The notes beneath the pieces are model-generated. The model did no database searches and was not told the origin of the DNA. It saw nothing but the letters and a program-made list of their open reading frames with translations. Made by a program: the position numbers and the translations under genes. Positions 15,459-25,499 of a DNA stretch of 64,000 bases are shown here, in pieces. The DNA lies in contig NZ_JAMLIE010000001.1 in assembly GCF_023954335.1 (NCBI RefSeq), positions 1,364,001 through 1,428,000 on the forward strand. The letters are read 5' to 3'. The DNA is from Aquamicrobium sp. (GTDB taxonomy: Bacteria; Pseudomonadota; Alphaproteobacteria; Rhizobiales; Rhizobiaceae). Every line of letters starts with the position of its first letter. Position 1 is the first letter of the stretch.

Positions 15459-16664
15459 ATGCCGGACCGCAATCGCCCCCTCGACGGACTCCGTGTTCTC
15501 GACATTGCGACCTTCATCGCCGCGCCGCTTTCCGCGTCCATCCTCGGCGAGTTCGGCGCTGAAGTGATCAAGATCGAGCAGCCGCGCGACGGCGATCCGC
15601 TGCGCCGCTTCGGGGTCGCCACCGGCACGACCCCGGACACGTTCTGCTGGCTGAGCGAGGCCCGCAACAAGAAGTCGGTGACGCTCAACCTGCGCGACCC
15701 GCAGGGCGCCGACATCCTGCGCGAGCTGGTGGCCGCGTCCGACGTCGTCTGCGAGAACTTCCGGCCCGGCACGCTCGAGAAATGGGGGCTCGGCTTCGAG
15801 GACCTGCGCAAGGTGAACCCGCGCCTCGTGATGCTGCGCGTCTCGGGCTTCGGCCAGCACGGCCCCTATCGCGACCGCCCGGGCTTCGCCCGCATCGCGC
15901 ACGCCTTCGGCGGGCTGGCGCACCTGACCGGCATGGAGGGCGGCCCGCCGCTGACGCCGGGCTCGACCTCGCTCGCCGACTACGTCTCCGGCGTCTACGG
16001 CGCGCTCGGCATCATGCTGGCCCTGCGCGCGCGCGACCGCGACGGCGTCGGCCAGTATATCGACCTCGCGCTCTACGAACCGATATTGCGCATGCTCGAC
16101 GATCTCGCCCCCGCCTTCGCCGCCAGGGGCATCGTGCGCGGGCGGCAGGGGCTGGGCACGTCGAACGCCTGCCCGCACGGCCATTTCCAGACCCGCGACG
16201 GCTGGATCGCCATCGCCTGCACCAACGACCGCATGTTCGCGCGCCTCGCCGCGACCATGGGCCGGCCCGACCTCGTCGAGCCGGACCGGTACGCCACGAC
16301 CGGTGCGCGGCTGCGCGACGCTGCCATCGTCGATGGCATCGTCCAGGCCTGGGTCGGGGAAATGACCACCGACGAGGCCGTGGCGATCTGCGCCGAGAAC
16401 GAGGTTCCCTGCGCCAGCGTCAACACCATCGCCGGCATCTTCGCCGATCCGCACATCGCCGAGCGGCAGAACCAGATCGCCCTGCCGCACGAAAGCCTCG
16501 GCGAGGTCCACATACCCGCTGTCATCCCGAAACTGTCGCGCACGCCGGGCCATGTCGACAGCCTCGGCCCGGCGCTCGGCTCCTCCAACGCTGAAATCCT
16601 CGGTAGCCTTCTCGGCCTCGACGAAGGCACAATGAGCCGACTCGCGCATGCGGGCATCATCTGA
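15459..16664 (+). CDS. Family III (CaiB/BaiF) CoA-transferase
   Basis: A 401-residue CoA-transferase of the formyl-CoA/carnitine-CoA class, which moves CoA from an acyl-CoA to a free acid through aspartyl-CoA anhydride intermediates. The catalytic aspartate is Asp174 in SLADYVSGVYGA; the N-terminal GLRVLDIATFIAAP strand and GADVIKIE-like block (residues 34-40) are conserved. It is the first gene of an operon with the dimethylformamidase-like subunits 14 bp downstream. Its job is probably to activate the carboxylate released from the amide. Acid and CoA donor unknown. Confidence 0.92.
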   Translation: MPDRNRPLDGLRVLDIATFIAAPLSASILGEFGAEVIKIEQPRDGDPLRRFGVATGTTPDTFCWLSEARNKKSVTLNLRDPQGADILRELVAASDVVCENFRPGTLEKWGLGFEDLRKVNPRLVMLRVSGFGQHGPYRDRPGFARIAHAFGGLAHLTGMEGGPPLTPGSTSLADYVSGVYGALGIMLALRARDRDGVGQYIDLALYEPILRMLDDLAPAFAARGIVRGRQGLGTSNACPHGHFQTRDGWIAIACTNDRMFARLAATMGRPDLVEPDRYATTGARLRDAAIVDGIVQAWVGEMTTDEAVAICAENEVPCASVNTIAGIFADPHIAERQNQIALPHESLGEVHIPAVIPKLSRTPGHVDSLGPALGSSNAEILGSLLGLDEGTMSRLAHAGII

Positions 16665-16678
16665 GGCCGACCGACGCC

Positions 16679-17032
16679 ATGACCGATTTCCACACCCTTC
16701 CCGATCTCCGCAGCCCGACCCGCGCCGTCTGGGACGACATCCTCGCGCGCGGCGAGGAGCTGTATCGCGAATATTGCCGCACGCCGATCGGCGCCCACAG
16801 CCCGAACCTCCAGTTCGTGCTCGAGCATTTCCGCAAGGCGCCCTGCGCCGGCAAATACGTGCTGGTCGCCATTGAGCCGCATCGCCGCTGGCGGCTGGCC
16901 AAGCTCACGGGCGTGCGCGGCGATCCCGTGCGTCTCGAAGAGGTCGAGTTCGACGATCTCGCCGAGGCGGAACGATACGTCTTCCGGCTGCGCTGGAAGA
17001 ATCTGTGCGGCCAGACATTGCAGGGTTCTTGA
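16679..17032 (+). CDS. N,N-dimethylformamidase-like small (alpha) subunit
   Basis: A 117-residue protein placed 5 bp before the large subunit gene. N,N-dimethylformamidase is known as an alpha2beta2 enzyme with a small subunit of about 15 kDa and a large one of about 85 kDa; size and order fit. The sequence is soluble, rich in Arg and aromatic residues, with Cys34, Cys56 and Cys110, and no signal or membrane segment. I assign it mainly from its neighbour rather than from motifs. It would stabilise or shape the active site of the large subunit. Confidence 0.7.
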   Translation: MTDFHTLPDLRSPTRAVWDDILARGEELYREYCRTPIGAHSPNLQFVLEHFRKAPCAGKYVLVAIEPHRRWRLAKLTGVRGDPVRLEEVEFDDLAEAERYVFRLRWKNLCGQTLQGS

Positions 17033-17037
17033 GGTCC

Positions 17038-19299
17038 ATGGCGCTTCCCTACATCACCGGCTACCTCGACAAGATCAGCCTGACCCGCGGCGAGCGGCTG
17101 AGCGTGATGGTGAGCTGCACCGCGGCTCCCCGGTTCCGCGCCAGCCTGGTGCGGACGATCTGCGGCGATTTGAACCCCGAAGGCCCCGGCTTCCGTGAGA
17201 TCGAGATCCCGTCGGCGGCCGACGGCGTCTATCCGGCGCGCGAGCAGATCTGCAATGCCGGCTCCTGCGTCGTCGTGCCGCCGAGCGAGCGGTTCTCGGC
17301 CCTGTCGAGCTTCTCGGTCCAGTTGCATGTCTGGCCGACCACGCCGCTCAAGGGCGAGCAGGCGCTGCTGTGCATCTGGGACGAGGCATCGAAGACGGGC
17401 TTCCGCCTCGCGATCGACGGGAACGGCGCGCTGGCGGCGCATTGCGCGGACGGGCGCGGCGGCGTTGCCGGCGTGTCGACGAACGTTCCCCTGACCGAAC
17501 GGCAATGGCATCTGGTGGCCGCGACCTACGACGCCGAAGCGAAGACGCTGTCGGTGATCCAGGAGCCCTATTCGCGGACCGGGGCGGGCGAGCGGCCGGT
17601 CGTGGCGAGCGTGCCCGTCGGCTTCGACTTTTCCCTGCCGAAGGCCGCGCTCACCATCGCCGCGCGGATGACCGGCGGCACGGCCGAGGCGCCGCGGACA
17701 AGCGACCATTACAACGGCAAGATCGAGAAGCCCCGCCTGATCCGCGGCGCGGCCTCGCGGCTCGACATGGAGAAGTTCCGCGGCGAGGCGCTGCCCGCCG
17801 ACGTCGCGGCGCAATGCGTCGCGTTCTGGGATTTCTCGGTCGGTATCGACGGCGAACGGATCGCCGATCGCTCCCGCCACCGCCTGAACGGCCGCGCGAT
17901 CAACCTGCCGGCGCGGGGAATGACCGGCTCGAACTGGACCGGCGAGGAGGTGTCGTGGAAAAACGCCCCGACCCAGTACGGCGCCATCCATTTCCATGAC
18001 GACGACGTCTACGACGCGCGCTGGGACGCCGACATCGCCTTCGACCTGCCGGAGGACCTGAAGAGCGGCTTCTACGCGATCCGCCTCGTCGCCGACGGCG
18101 AGGAGGAGCGCATCCCGTTCTTCGTGCGGCCCCGCAAGGGCGACCGGCGCGCGCCGGTGTGCTTCCTCGCCTCCACCGCGACCTATCTCGCCTACGCCAA
18201 CCTCAACCCGGTGCCGTTCCCCATCGCCGAGCTGCTGTCGAGCCGGCTGATCGTCCTGCACAAGGCCAACCTGCTCATCGACGAGCACCCCGAATGGGGA
18301 CCCTCGCTCTATGACGTCCATTCCGACGGCAGCGGCGTGTGCTATTCATCGCGCCTGCGGCCGATCCTGAATTTCCGGCCGGGCTTCATCAGCTCGTTCG
18401 GCGCCAAGGGCTCGAACCTGCGCGAGTTCAACGCCGACACCCACATCATCGACTGGCTGGAGAACCAGGGCATCGACTACGACGTCGTCACCGACGACGA
18501 CCTCCATGCCGAGGGCTACGAGCTGCTGAGCCGGTATCGCACCGTCGTCACCGGCGCCCACCCCGAATATTTCTCGGCCGAGATGTGGGACGCGACCAAG
18601 GCCTATGCCGACGCCGGCGGGCGCGTCGCCGTTCTCGGCGGCAACAGCTTTTACTGGCGCATCGCCTTCCACCCCGAGCTTCCCGGCGTCATGGAAGTGC
18701 GCCGCTGCGGCCCGGCGATCCGCACATGGGAGACGCAGCCGGGCGAGGAGTTCCACTCGTTCGACGGCAAGCGCGGCGGCCTGTGGCGCGCCCACGCCCG
18801 CCCGCCGCAGTCGATCGGCGGCGTCGGCTTCATCTCGGAAGGCTTCGACCTCGCGGCCTTCTACCGGCGCACCGCGGCGAGCCGCGACCCGCGCGCGGCC
18901 TTCGTCTTCGACGGCGTCGACGACGAGATCATCGGCGATTTCGGCCTGCAGGGCGGCGGCGCGGCCGGCATCGAGATCGACCACGCCGACACCAATCTCG
19001 GCACGCCGGTCCATGCGCTGATCCTCGCCTCGTCGGAGGGGCACACCGAATCCTTCCGGCTGGTCAACGAGGAGATGAGCATCACCGTGCCCACCGTCAC
19101 CGCGCCGGTCGAGGCGCGTATCCAGGCCGACATGGTGTTCTTCGAGACGGCGGGCGGCGGCGCGGTGTTCAACGTCGGCTCGATCGCCTGGCCGGGCAGC
19201 CTCAGCCACAACGGCTACGACAACAACGTCTCGCGCATCACCGCGAACGTCCTGCGCCGCTTCGTCGACCCGAAACCCTTCACCTATGAGCGCGAATGA
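17038..19299 (+). CDS. N,N-dimethylformamidase-like large (beta) subunit, mononuclear iron amidohydrolase
   Basis: A 753-residue protein matching the family of the DMFase large subunit in length and motifs. An N-terminal beta-sandwich, lectin-like domain (with the HLVAATYDAEAKTLSV laminin-G-like block near residue 165) precedes a large hydrolase domain of amidotransferase-like fold. DMFase from Paracoccus holds a single Fe through two Tyr and one Glu. Here candidate ligands are Tyr383 in TYLAYANLN, Tyr425 (or Tyr436) in the LYDVHSDGSG region, and Glu510 in GAHPEYFS. The start has GAGG 4 bp upstream, 5 bp after the small subunit. DMF itself is only one known substrate of the wider family; the CoA and lyase genes around it suggest a larger amide. 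Confidence 0.87.
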   Translation: MALPYITGYLDKISLTRGERLSVMVSCTAAPRFRASLVRTICGDLNPEGPGFREIEIPSAADGVYPAREQICNAGSCVVVPPSERFSALSSFSVQLHVWPTTPLKGEQALLCIWDEASKTGFRLAIDGNGALAAHCADGRGGVAGVSTNVPLTERQWHLVAATYDAEAKTLSVIQEPYSRTGAGERPVVASVPVGFDFSLPKAALTIAARMTGGTAEAPRTSDHYNGKIEKPRLIRGAASRLDMEKFRGEALPADVAAQCVAFWDFSVGIDGERIADRSRHRLNGRAINLPARGMTGSNWTGEEVSWKNAPTQYGAIHFHDDDVYDARWDADIAFDLPEDLKSGFYAIRLVADGEEERIPFFVRPRKGDRRAPVCFLASTATYLAYANLNPVPFPIAELLSSRLIVLHKANLLIDEHPEWGPSLYDVHSDGSGVCYSSRLRPILNFRPGFISSFGAKGSNLREFNADTHIIDWLENQGIDYDVVTDDDLHAEGYELLSRYRTVVTGAHPEYFSAEMWDATKAYADAGGRVAVLGGNSFYWRIAFHPELPGVMEVRRCGPAIRTWETQPGEEFHSFDGKRGGLWRAHARPPQSIGGVGFISEGFDLAAFYRRTAASRDPRAAFVFDGVDDEIIGDFGLQGGGAAGIEIDHADTNLGTPVHALILASSEGHTESFRLVNEEMSITVPTVTAPVEARIQADMVFFETAGGGAVFNVGSIAWPGSLSHNGYDNNVSRITANVLRRFVDPKPFTYERE

Positions 19300-19316
19300 C
19301 CGCTGGAGGCCAGACA

Positions 19317-19694
19317 ATGAAATCCGACATCGCAGACGTCGAGGCCGTGGTGCGGCTCTATCTCGAGGCGCTCCATGAAGGCGACACCGGGACACTGGGC
19401 CGCGTCTTCGCCCCCGATTCGGCGCTCTACGCGGCGATCGACGGCGACGCGACGGCGCTCGCCGTCGGGCCTTGGCTCGACCGGGTCCGCAACCGCAAGT
19501 CGGCGCGGGACAGCGGCTTCGAGAGCCGCAACGCCATCCTGTCGATCGAGACCGAGGGCGAGATGGCCATGGCCAAGGTGACGTCGGCCTTCCCGCCGAA
19601 GCGGTTCGTCGACTATCTGAGCCTCGTCAGGACGGCCGGCGGCTGGCGCATCGTCGCCAAGACCTATCACGCGGAAGATATCCCCGTTACATAG
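19317..19694 (+). CDS. NTF2-like / SnoaL-fold small protein
   Basis: A 125-residue protein with the cone-shaped NTF2-like fold: a helix with AVVRLYLEALHEGD, then alternating strands ending in DYLSLVRTAGGWRIVAKTYH. Proteins of this fold include lumazine-binding-like, steroid isomerase-like and accessory proteins. The start at 19317 was preferred because GGAGG (19305-19309) precedes it by 7 bases; an alternative ATG at 19296 overlaps the large subunit stop. It lies inside the amidase operon, so it may be an isomerase, dehydratase or accessory protein of the route. Activity unknown. Confidence 0.8.
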   Translation: MKSDIADVEAVVRLYLEALHEGDTGTLGRVFAPDSALYAAIDGDATALAVGPWLDRVRNRKSARDSGFESRNAILSIETEGEMAMAKVTSAFPPKRFVDYLSLVRTAGGWRIVAKTYHAEDIPVT

Positions 19695-19731
19695 GGCGCT
19701 CCGCTCCCGGCTTCCGGCCGCCTCCCGAACG

Positions 19732-20613
19732 ATGGAACGCAACCATATGCTACGACCGGTCCGTCCACGCCGATCCGTCCTCTACGTCCCGGCCGCCAAC
19801 GCCAGGGCGATGGCGAAGACCGCGCAGCTCGCCTGCGACGCGGTGATCTACGATCTCGAGGACGCGGTCGCCGAGGAATCGAAGGCCGAGGCGCGGGGTC
19901 TCCTTGCTTCGCATTTCCGCGAGGCATCGCCCACAGAGGGGCAGGAGCGGGTGATCCGGGTCAACCTGCGCGCCGGCGCACCGGACGGCGAGGACATCGA
20001 GGCCGCCGCGCGCTGCGCGCCGGACGCGGTGCTCCTGCCCAAGGTGGAGGAGCCGCAGACGCTTCTCGATGCCCGGCGGATGCTGGATGCGTCGGGCGGC
20101 GACGGCATTCGCCTGTGGGCGATGGTCGAGACGCCGCTCGGCATCGTCAATCTGCGCGAGATCGTGCAGGCGGGCGCGCCGGACCATGTCGGGCTCGATT
20201 GCCTCGTCGCCGGGGTCAACGATCTCGCCAAGGAGACCAGCCTGCCGCTGCCCGAGGGACGGCCGACCATCCAGCACTGGCTGAGCGCGATCGTCATCCA
20301 TGCCCGCGCCTTCGGCATGGACGCGCTGGACGGCGTCTACAACGATTTCAGGGACGAGGCGGGCTTCGCCGCCGAATGCCGGCAGGGCGTCCTCGGCGGC
20401 TTCGACGGCAAGACGCTGATCCATCCGTCCCAGATCGCCCCGGCCAACGCCGCGTTTTCGCCAACGGAGGAAGCCGTCCGCCAAGCCCGGCAGGTCATCG
20501 CCGCCTTCGAGGACCCGGCGAATGCCGGCAAGGGCGTTCTGGTCGTCGACGGCAAGATGGTCGAACGCCTCCACGCCGACATGGCCCGCAAGCTCCTCGC
20601 GCGCACGGCGTGA
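19732..20613 (+). CDS. HpcH/HpaI aldolase family CoA ester lyase (CitE-like), copy 2
   Basis: A 293-residue CitE-like CoA ester lyase. RPRRSVLYVPAANARAM is the standard N-terminal block, YDLEDAV (near residue 41) carries the metal-side acidic residues, and GKTLIHPSQI near the C-terminus is conserved. The ATG at 19747 is an alternative start with slightly better spacing to GGAAC. It ends the amidase operon and converges with guaA. Sequence differs clearly from the copy at 8682-9599, so the two probably act on different CoA esters or steps rather than being a recent duplication. Confidence 0.87.
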   Translation: MERNHMLRPVRPRRSVLYVPAANARAMAKTAQLACDAVIYDLEDAVAEESKAEARGLLASHFREASPTEGQERVIRVNLRAGAPDGEDIEAAARCAPDAVLLPKVEEPQTLLDARRMLDASGGDGIRLWAMVETPLGIVNLREIVQAGAPDHVGLDCLVAGVNDLAKETSLPLPEGRPTIQHWLSAIVIHARAFGMDALDGVYNDFRDEAGFAAECRQGVLGGFDGKTLIHPSQIAPANAAFSPTEEAVRQARQVIAAFEDPANAGKGVLVVDGKMVERLHADMARKLLARTA

Positions 20614-20653
20614 CGGACGGTTCCCCGGCGGCCCGAAACAGCCGCCGCGTCCC

Positions 20654-22228
<1,575 letters not shown>

Positions 22229-22267
22229 GACGAGCGCATAAAGAAACTGCGCTGATTCCGCAAGGCG

Positions 22268-22921
22268 TCAGCGCGTGAGCAGGCCCGCGGCGAGGGACGA
22301 TTCCAGCCTGTCCACCGCCCCGGCCAGCTTTTCGTCGATGACATGGAGATATTCGGTCCAGTCGCCGATGTGGCTGAGCTCGGCCGCGCCGTCGGAAATG
22401 CCGCGCAGGCCGACGAGCGGCACGGGAAAATGCTGGCAGGCGCGCAGGATCGAGAAGGTCTCCATGTCGACCATCTCAGCCTCTATGCCGTCATAGGCCG
22501 CGCCCGAAACGATGTTGGCGCCGGTGGACAGGCTCGCCGCGGGAAGGCCGGGGATCAGGAAGGGCAGGGGAATGGTGGCCGGCAGGCGCAGGAACGGCGT
22601 CACGCCCTTGGGCACGCCGAGCACCGACGCATCCATGTCGCGATAGGCGACCGACGAGACCTGGTAGATCTCGGCCTGCTCCAGCGTGCGGCTGCCGGCG
22701 GAGCCGAGCGAGACGACGAGGCGGGGAAGCCGCCCCGCCCGCGCCAGCAGCGCCAGTGCGCCCGCCGTGGCGACGCCCGCCTCGACCGGGCCGACGCCGG
22801 TCATCAGCGGCGAGAAGCGCGCGCGTAGGTGCGCGCCGTATTCCTGCTCGGCCGCCATGACGAACAGCACGTCATGGCCGGATATGCGGGTCAGCGGCGG
22901 CTCAGCCGGCGATGCCGTCAC
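22268..22921 (-). CDS. 5'-methylthioadenosine/S-adenosylhomocysteine nucleosidase-like protein
   Basis: A 217-residue purine nucleoside phosphorylase-fold protein of the MTA/SAH nucleosidase type, which splits adenine from methylthioadenosine and S-adenosylhomocysteine in methionine salvage. AAEQEYG (first acidic residue), MTGVGPVEAG, SLGSAGS, the MVDMETFSI substrate block and the ISDGA aspartate are all present. It overlaps the thioesterase gene by 20 bp on the same strand. The sequence is somewhat shorter and more divergent than the E. coli enzyme, so a related nucleosidase activity is possible. Confidence 0.85.
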   Translation of the reverse strand: MTASPAEPPLTRISGHDVLFVMAAEQEYGAHLRARFSPLMTGVGPVEAGVATAGALALLARAGRLPRLVVSLGSAGSRTLEQAEIYQVSSVAYRDMDASVLGVPKGVTPFLRLPATIPLPFLIPGLPAASLSTGANIVSGAAYDGIEAEMVDMETFSILRACQHFPVPLVGLRGISDGAAELSHIGDWTEYLHVIDEKLAGAVDRLESSLAAGLLTR

Positions 22922-23360
22922 GGCCGCTCACCACCATCATCGTGCCGGTCATGGTGGCGATCATCCGCGCCTCGCCCTCGCCGTCATAGGCGTAGGCCTG
23001 TCCGTCGGCGACGACGATGGTGCGGCCGGGCTTCGTCACCTGCCCGCGGAACAGGAACCGCTCGCCCTTGCCGGGCGCCAACAGGTTGATCTTGAACTCG
23101 ATGGTCAGCACCGCGGCGTTTTCCGGCATCACCGAATAGGCAGCGTAGCCGCAGGCGGAATCGAGCGCGGTCGAGATGATGCCGGCATGGAGGAAGCCGT
23201 GCTGCTGGGTCAGGTCCGCCCGGAACGGCAGCTCGATCTCGACCTCGCCGGGGTTCACTCGCGTCAGCTCGGCGCCGATGGTCGCCATGATCCTCTGCCG
23301 CGCGAAGCTCGCGCGCACGCGCCCCTCGAAATCGCCGGCCGGCTCGAATGTCACGGACAT
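22902..23360 (-). CDS. PaaI-family hotdog thioesterase
   Basis: A 152-residue hotdog-fold acyl-CoA thioesterase of the PaaI/YigI type. The HGFLHAGIISTALDSACGYAA helix (residues about 54-74) carries the catalytic-helix pattern of the family, followed by TIEFKINLLAP and GRTIVVADGQAY strands. It probably hydrolyses medium or aromatic acyl-CoAs in the cytoplasm. It overlaps the nucleosidase gene start by 20 bp, indicating a two-gene transcript. Confidence 0.87.
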   Translation of the reverse strand: MSVTFEPAGDFEGRVRASFARQRIMATIGAELTRVNPGEVEIELPFRADLTQQHGFLHAGIISTALDSACGYAAYSVMPENAAVLTIEFKINLLAPGKGERFLFRGQVTKPGRTIVVADGQAYAYDGEGEARMIATMTGTMMVVSGRDGIAG

Positions 23361-23441
23361 GCCATATCCCTCGCTTTTTGCGCACCGCTTATTGCAGAGG
23401 CGCGGCAGGCGGGCAATGCTGGATCGGTGTCCGGCGAAGGA

Positions 23442-23894
23442 TCAGTTGAGCCACCAGACCGAGGCGGTCAGCAGCGTCGCGAACGCCACCCACGCGGCAT
23501 AGGGCAGGAAGAGAAGCGCCGCCGGCCGGTCGCGGTCCCAGGCGAGGCGGATGAAGGCGATAACAGTGGCGAGGAGGGCGAGGATGACGACGAGCGCCCA
23601 GCCGATGGACTGGAGCGTGAAAAAGACCGGGGTCCACAGGAAGTTGAGGCCGAGCTGGAGCCACCATGCGGTCATCGCGCCGCGCGTGTCGCTCAAGCGC
23701 CAGATGCGCCACCCGGCGACGGCGACGGCGACGTAAAGGAGGGTCCACACCGGCGCGAACAGCCAGTCCGGCGGGGTGAAGGGCGGCTTGGCGAGGTCCG
23801 CATACCACGCGCCCGGCGTGTTGGTCGCGCCGATCAGCAGGCCGCCGCCGACGGTGACGACGAGGAACAGGGCAAGCGGGATGAAGCGTGTCAT
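23442..23894 (-). CDS. TspO/MBR family membrane protein
   Basis: A 150-residue tryptophan-rich sensory protein homologue with five transmembrane helices. The WYADLAKPPFTPPDWLFAPV loop, the LGLNFLWTPVFF helix and the final PYAAWVAFATLLTASVWWLN helix are diagnostic. TspO proteins bind porphyrins and cholesterol-like ligands and modulate stress or pigment gene expression in alphaproteobacteria. It stands alone with its own upstream gap. Ligand in this organism unknown. Confidence 0.92.
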   Translation of the reverse strand: MTRFIPLALFLVVTVGGGLLIGATNTPGAWYADLAKPPFTPPDWLFAPVWTLLYVAVAVAGWRIWRLSDTRGAMTAWWLQLGLNFLWTPVFFTLQSIGWALVVILALLATVIAFIRLAWDRDRPAALLFLPYAAWVAFATLLTASVWWLN

Positions 23895-24000
23895 GAGGGA
23901 CCCCGGCCGGTAGGACTGCCCTCCAACGGCCGGCAGCTGGGTTGGTTCCGCTCCCTGATGGCCGGATAGGAACAGGTCACGACGGTCGACCGCTGGTGCC

Positions 24001-24073
24001 GCCCCTCATCCCCCTGCCGGGACCTTCTCCCCGTAAACGGGGAGAAGGTGGTCCGAAGGGCCGGATGAGGGGC
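24001..24073. repeat. Palindromic intergenic repeat of the rhizobial type
   Basis: A nested palindrome: outer arms GCCCCTCATC (24001-24010) and GATGAGGGGC (24064-24073), inner 13-bp arms ACCTTCTCCCCGT (24022-24034) and ACGGGGAGAAGGT (24037-24049) around AA. This form, with the CCTTCTCCCC core, recurs in intergenic regions of Mesorhizobium-like genomes. It lies between the tspO and rsmB-like genes and could form a long RNA hairpin. Confidence 0.75.
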
Positions 24074-24121
24074 AGCGCCGGCGTTCGAACGTCCAGCACA
24101 CCGTCTGAGGAGGCAGGAGCC

Positions 24122-25408
24122 TCAGGCGCTCCGGTCGAGGACGGCGACGAAGAAGCCGTCCGTGCCGGTGGTCGCGGGCGTCAGGACGATGCCGTTCGCT
24201 CCGATGCGCGCGGATGCCGGGCCGATGCCGAAGCGTGCCTGCCAGAGGGCCGCATGGTCGGCCGGGGCGAAGGCCGGGTTCTGGCTCAGGAACGCCTCGA
24301 TCTGCTGGGCGTTCTCGGCGGGAAAGATCGAGCAGGTGACATAGACGAGACGACCGCCGGGCTTCACAAAACGGGCGGCATCGGCGAGGATCGCCGCCTG
24401 CTCGCCGAGCCGGACGTCGAGCTGGCGCTCGGTCAGCCGCCACTTGGCGTCAGGCCGCCGTCGCCATGTGCCGGAGCCGGTGCAGGGCGCGTCGACCAGC
24501 ACGAGGTCCATCTTGCCGGCAAGGGGCGAGAGCCCATCCTGCCCGGCGATGGCCTGCACGTTGCGCGCCCCGGCGCGGCGCAGCCGGTCGAAGATCGGCG
24601 CGAGCCGCTGCTTCTCGGCGTCGTGGGCGAAGATCTGGCCGCGATTGTCCATGGCGGCGGCGAGCGCCAGCGTCTTGCCGCCGGCCCCGGCGCAGTAGTC
24701 GAGCGCCTGCATACCACCCTCGGCCCCGGCAAGATGGGCGGCGATCTGCGAGCCGAGATCCTGCACCTCGAACCAGCCCTTCTGGAAGGCGGGCTTGGCC
24801 TGCACGTTGGGGTGGCGGCCGCTTCCCGCTATGGGCGGAATGCGGATCGCTTCCTCGAGCATTCCGGCGGGGGCGGCGCCGGTGTCCTTCAGCTCCGCCA
24901 GCACCTTGCGCGGCGTCGCCGCCAGCGTGTTGACGCGCAGGTCGAGCGGCGGGCGGGCGGCGAGCTCGGCGAGCTCGGCGACCCAGTCCGGCCCGAACGC
25001 CTCCTCGACCAGCGGCACGCACCAGTCCGGGCAGTCGGCGCGCACGGCGTCGGGCGCATCGGTCAGCTTGCGGGAAGAGAGCGCGTCGCGCTCGGCGTCG
25101 GACAGGGGCTGCGGCGCGAAGCGGTCGCCGTCGAGGGCCCCGTCGATGGCAGCGGCATCCATGCCCCATTCGAGGGCGAGCGCGCCGAAGGCCAGCGCCC
25201 GCGGCGCGTCGTCGCCCATCAGCCATGCAGCGGAGCGCTTGCGGCGCAGCGTGTCGTAGACGAGGTTGCCGATGGCCGCGCGGTCGCCGGACCCGGCGAA
25301 GCGGTGCGACAGGCCCCAGTCCTTCAACGCATCGGCGGCGGGCCGATGCCTGCGCTCGATGTCCTCGATGACGTCGATCGCCGCCGAAAGCCTGCCGCCC
25401 AGTCTCAT
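24122..25408 (-). CDS. RsmB/NOP2-family rRNA cytosine-5 methyltransferase
   Basis: A 428-residue RNA m5C methyltransferase of the Sun/RsmB family, using S-adenosylmethionine. The N-terminal NusB-like domain (about residues 1-130) is followed by the Rossmann methyltransferase domain with the LDYCAGAGGKT SAM-binding motif and the two conserved cysteines, Cys309 in DAPCTGSG and Cys359 in VTCSIFP, that form and resolve the covalent intermediate. Target is probably 16S rRNA, but relatives modify other sites. Begins 91 bp after the L,D-transpeptidase stop on the same strand. Confidence 0.9.
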   Translation of the reverse strand: MRLGGRLSAAIDVIEDIERRHRPAADALKDWGLSHRFAGSGDRAAIGNLVYDTLRRKRSAAWLMGDDAPRALAFGALALEWGMDAAAIDGALDGDRFAPQPLSDAERDALSSRKLTDAPDAVRADCPDWCVPLVEEAFGPDWVAELAELAARPPLDLRVNTLAATPRKVLAELKDTGAAPAGMLEEAIRIPPIAGSGRHPNVQAKPAFQKGWFEVQDLGSQIAAHLAGAEGGMQALDYCAGAGGKTLALAAAMDNRGQIFAHDAEKQRLAPIFDRLRRAGARNVQAIAGQDGLSPLAGKMDLVLVDAPCTGSGTWRRRPDAKWRLTERQLDVRLGEQAAILADAARFVKPGGRLVYVTCSIFPAENAQQIEAFLSQNPAFAPADHAALWQARFGIGPASARIGANGIVLTPATTGTDGFFVAVLDRSA

Positions 25409-25499
25409 TGCCCCGCTCCGATGCCGGTTGCCCGAAAGGCTGCCTTGCTAGACGCCGCTGCCGGGCAACACAAGTGAAGATCGGCAGGGCGTATCGGTG

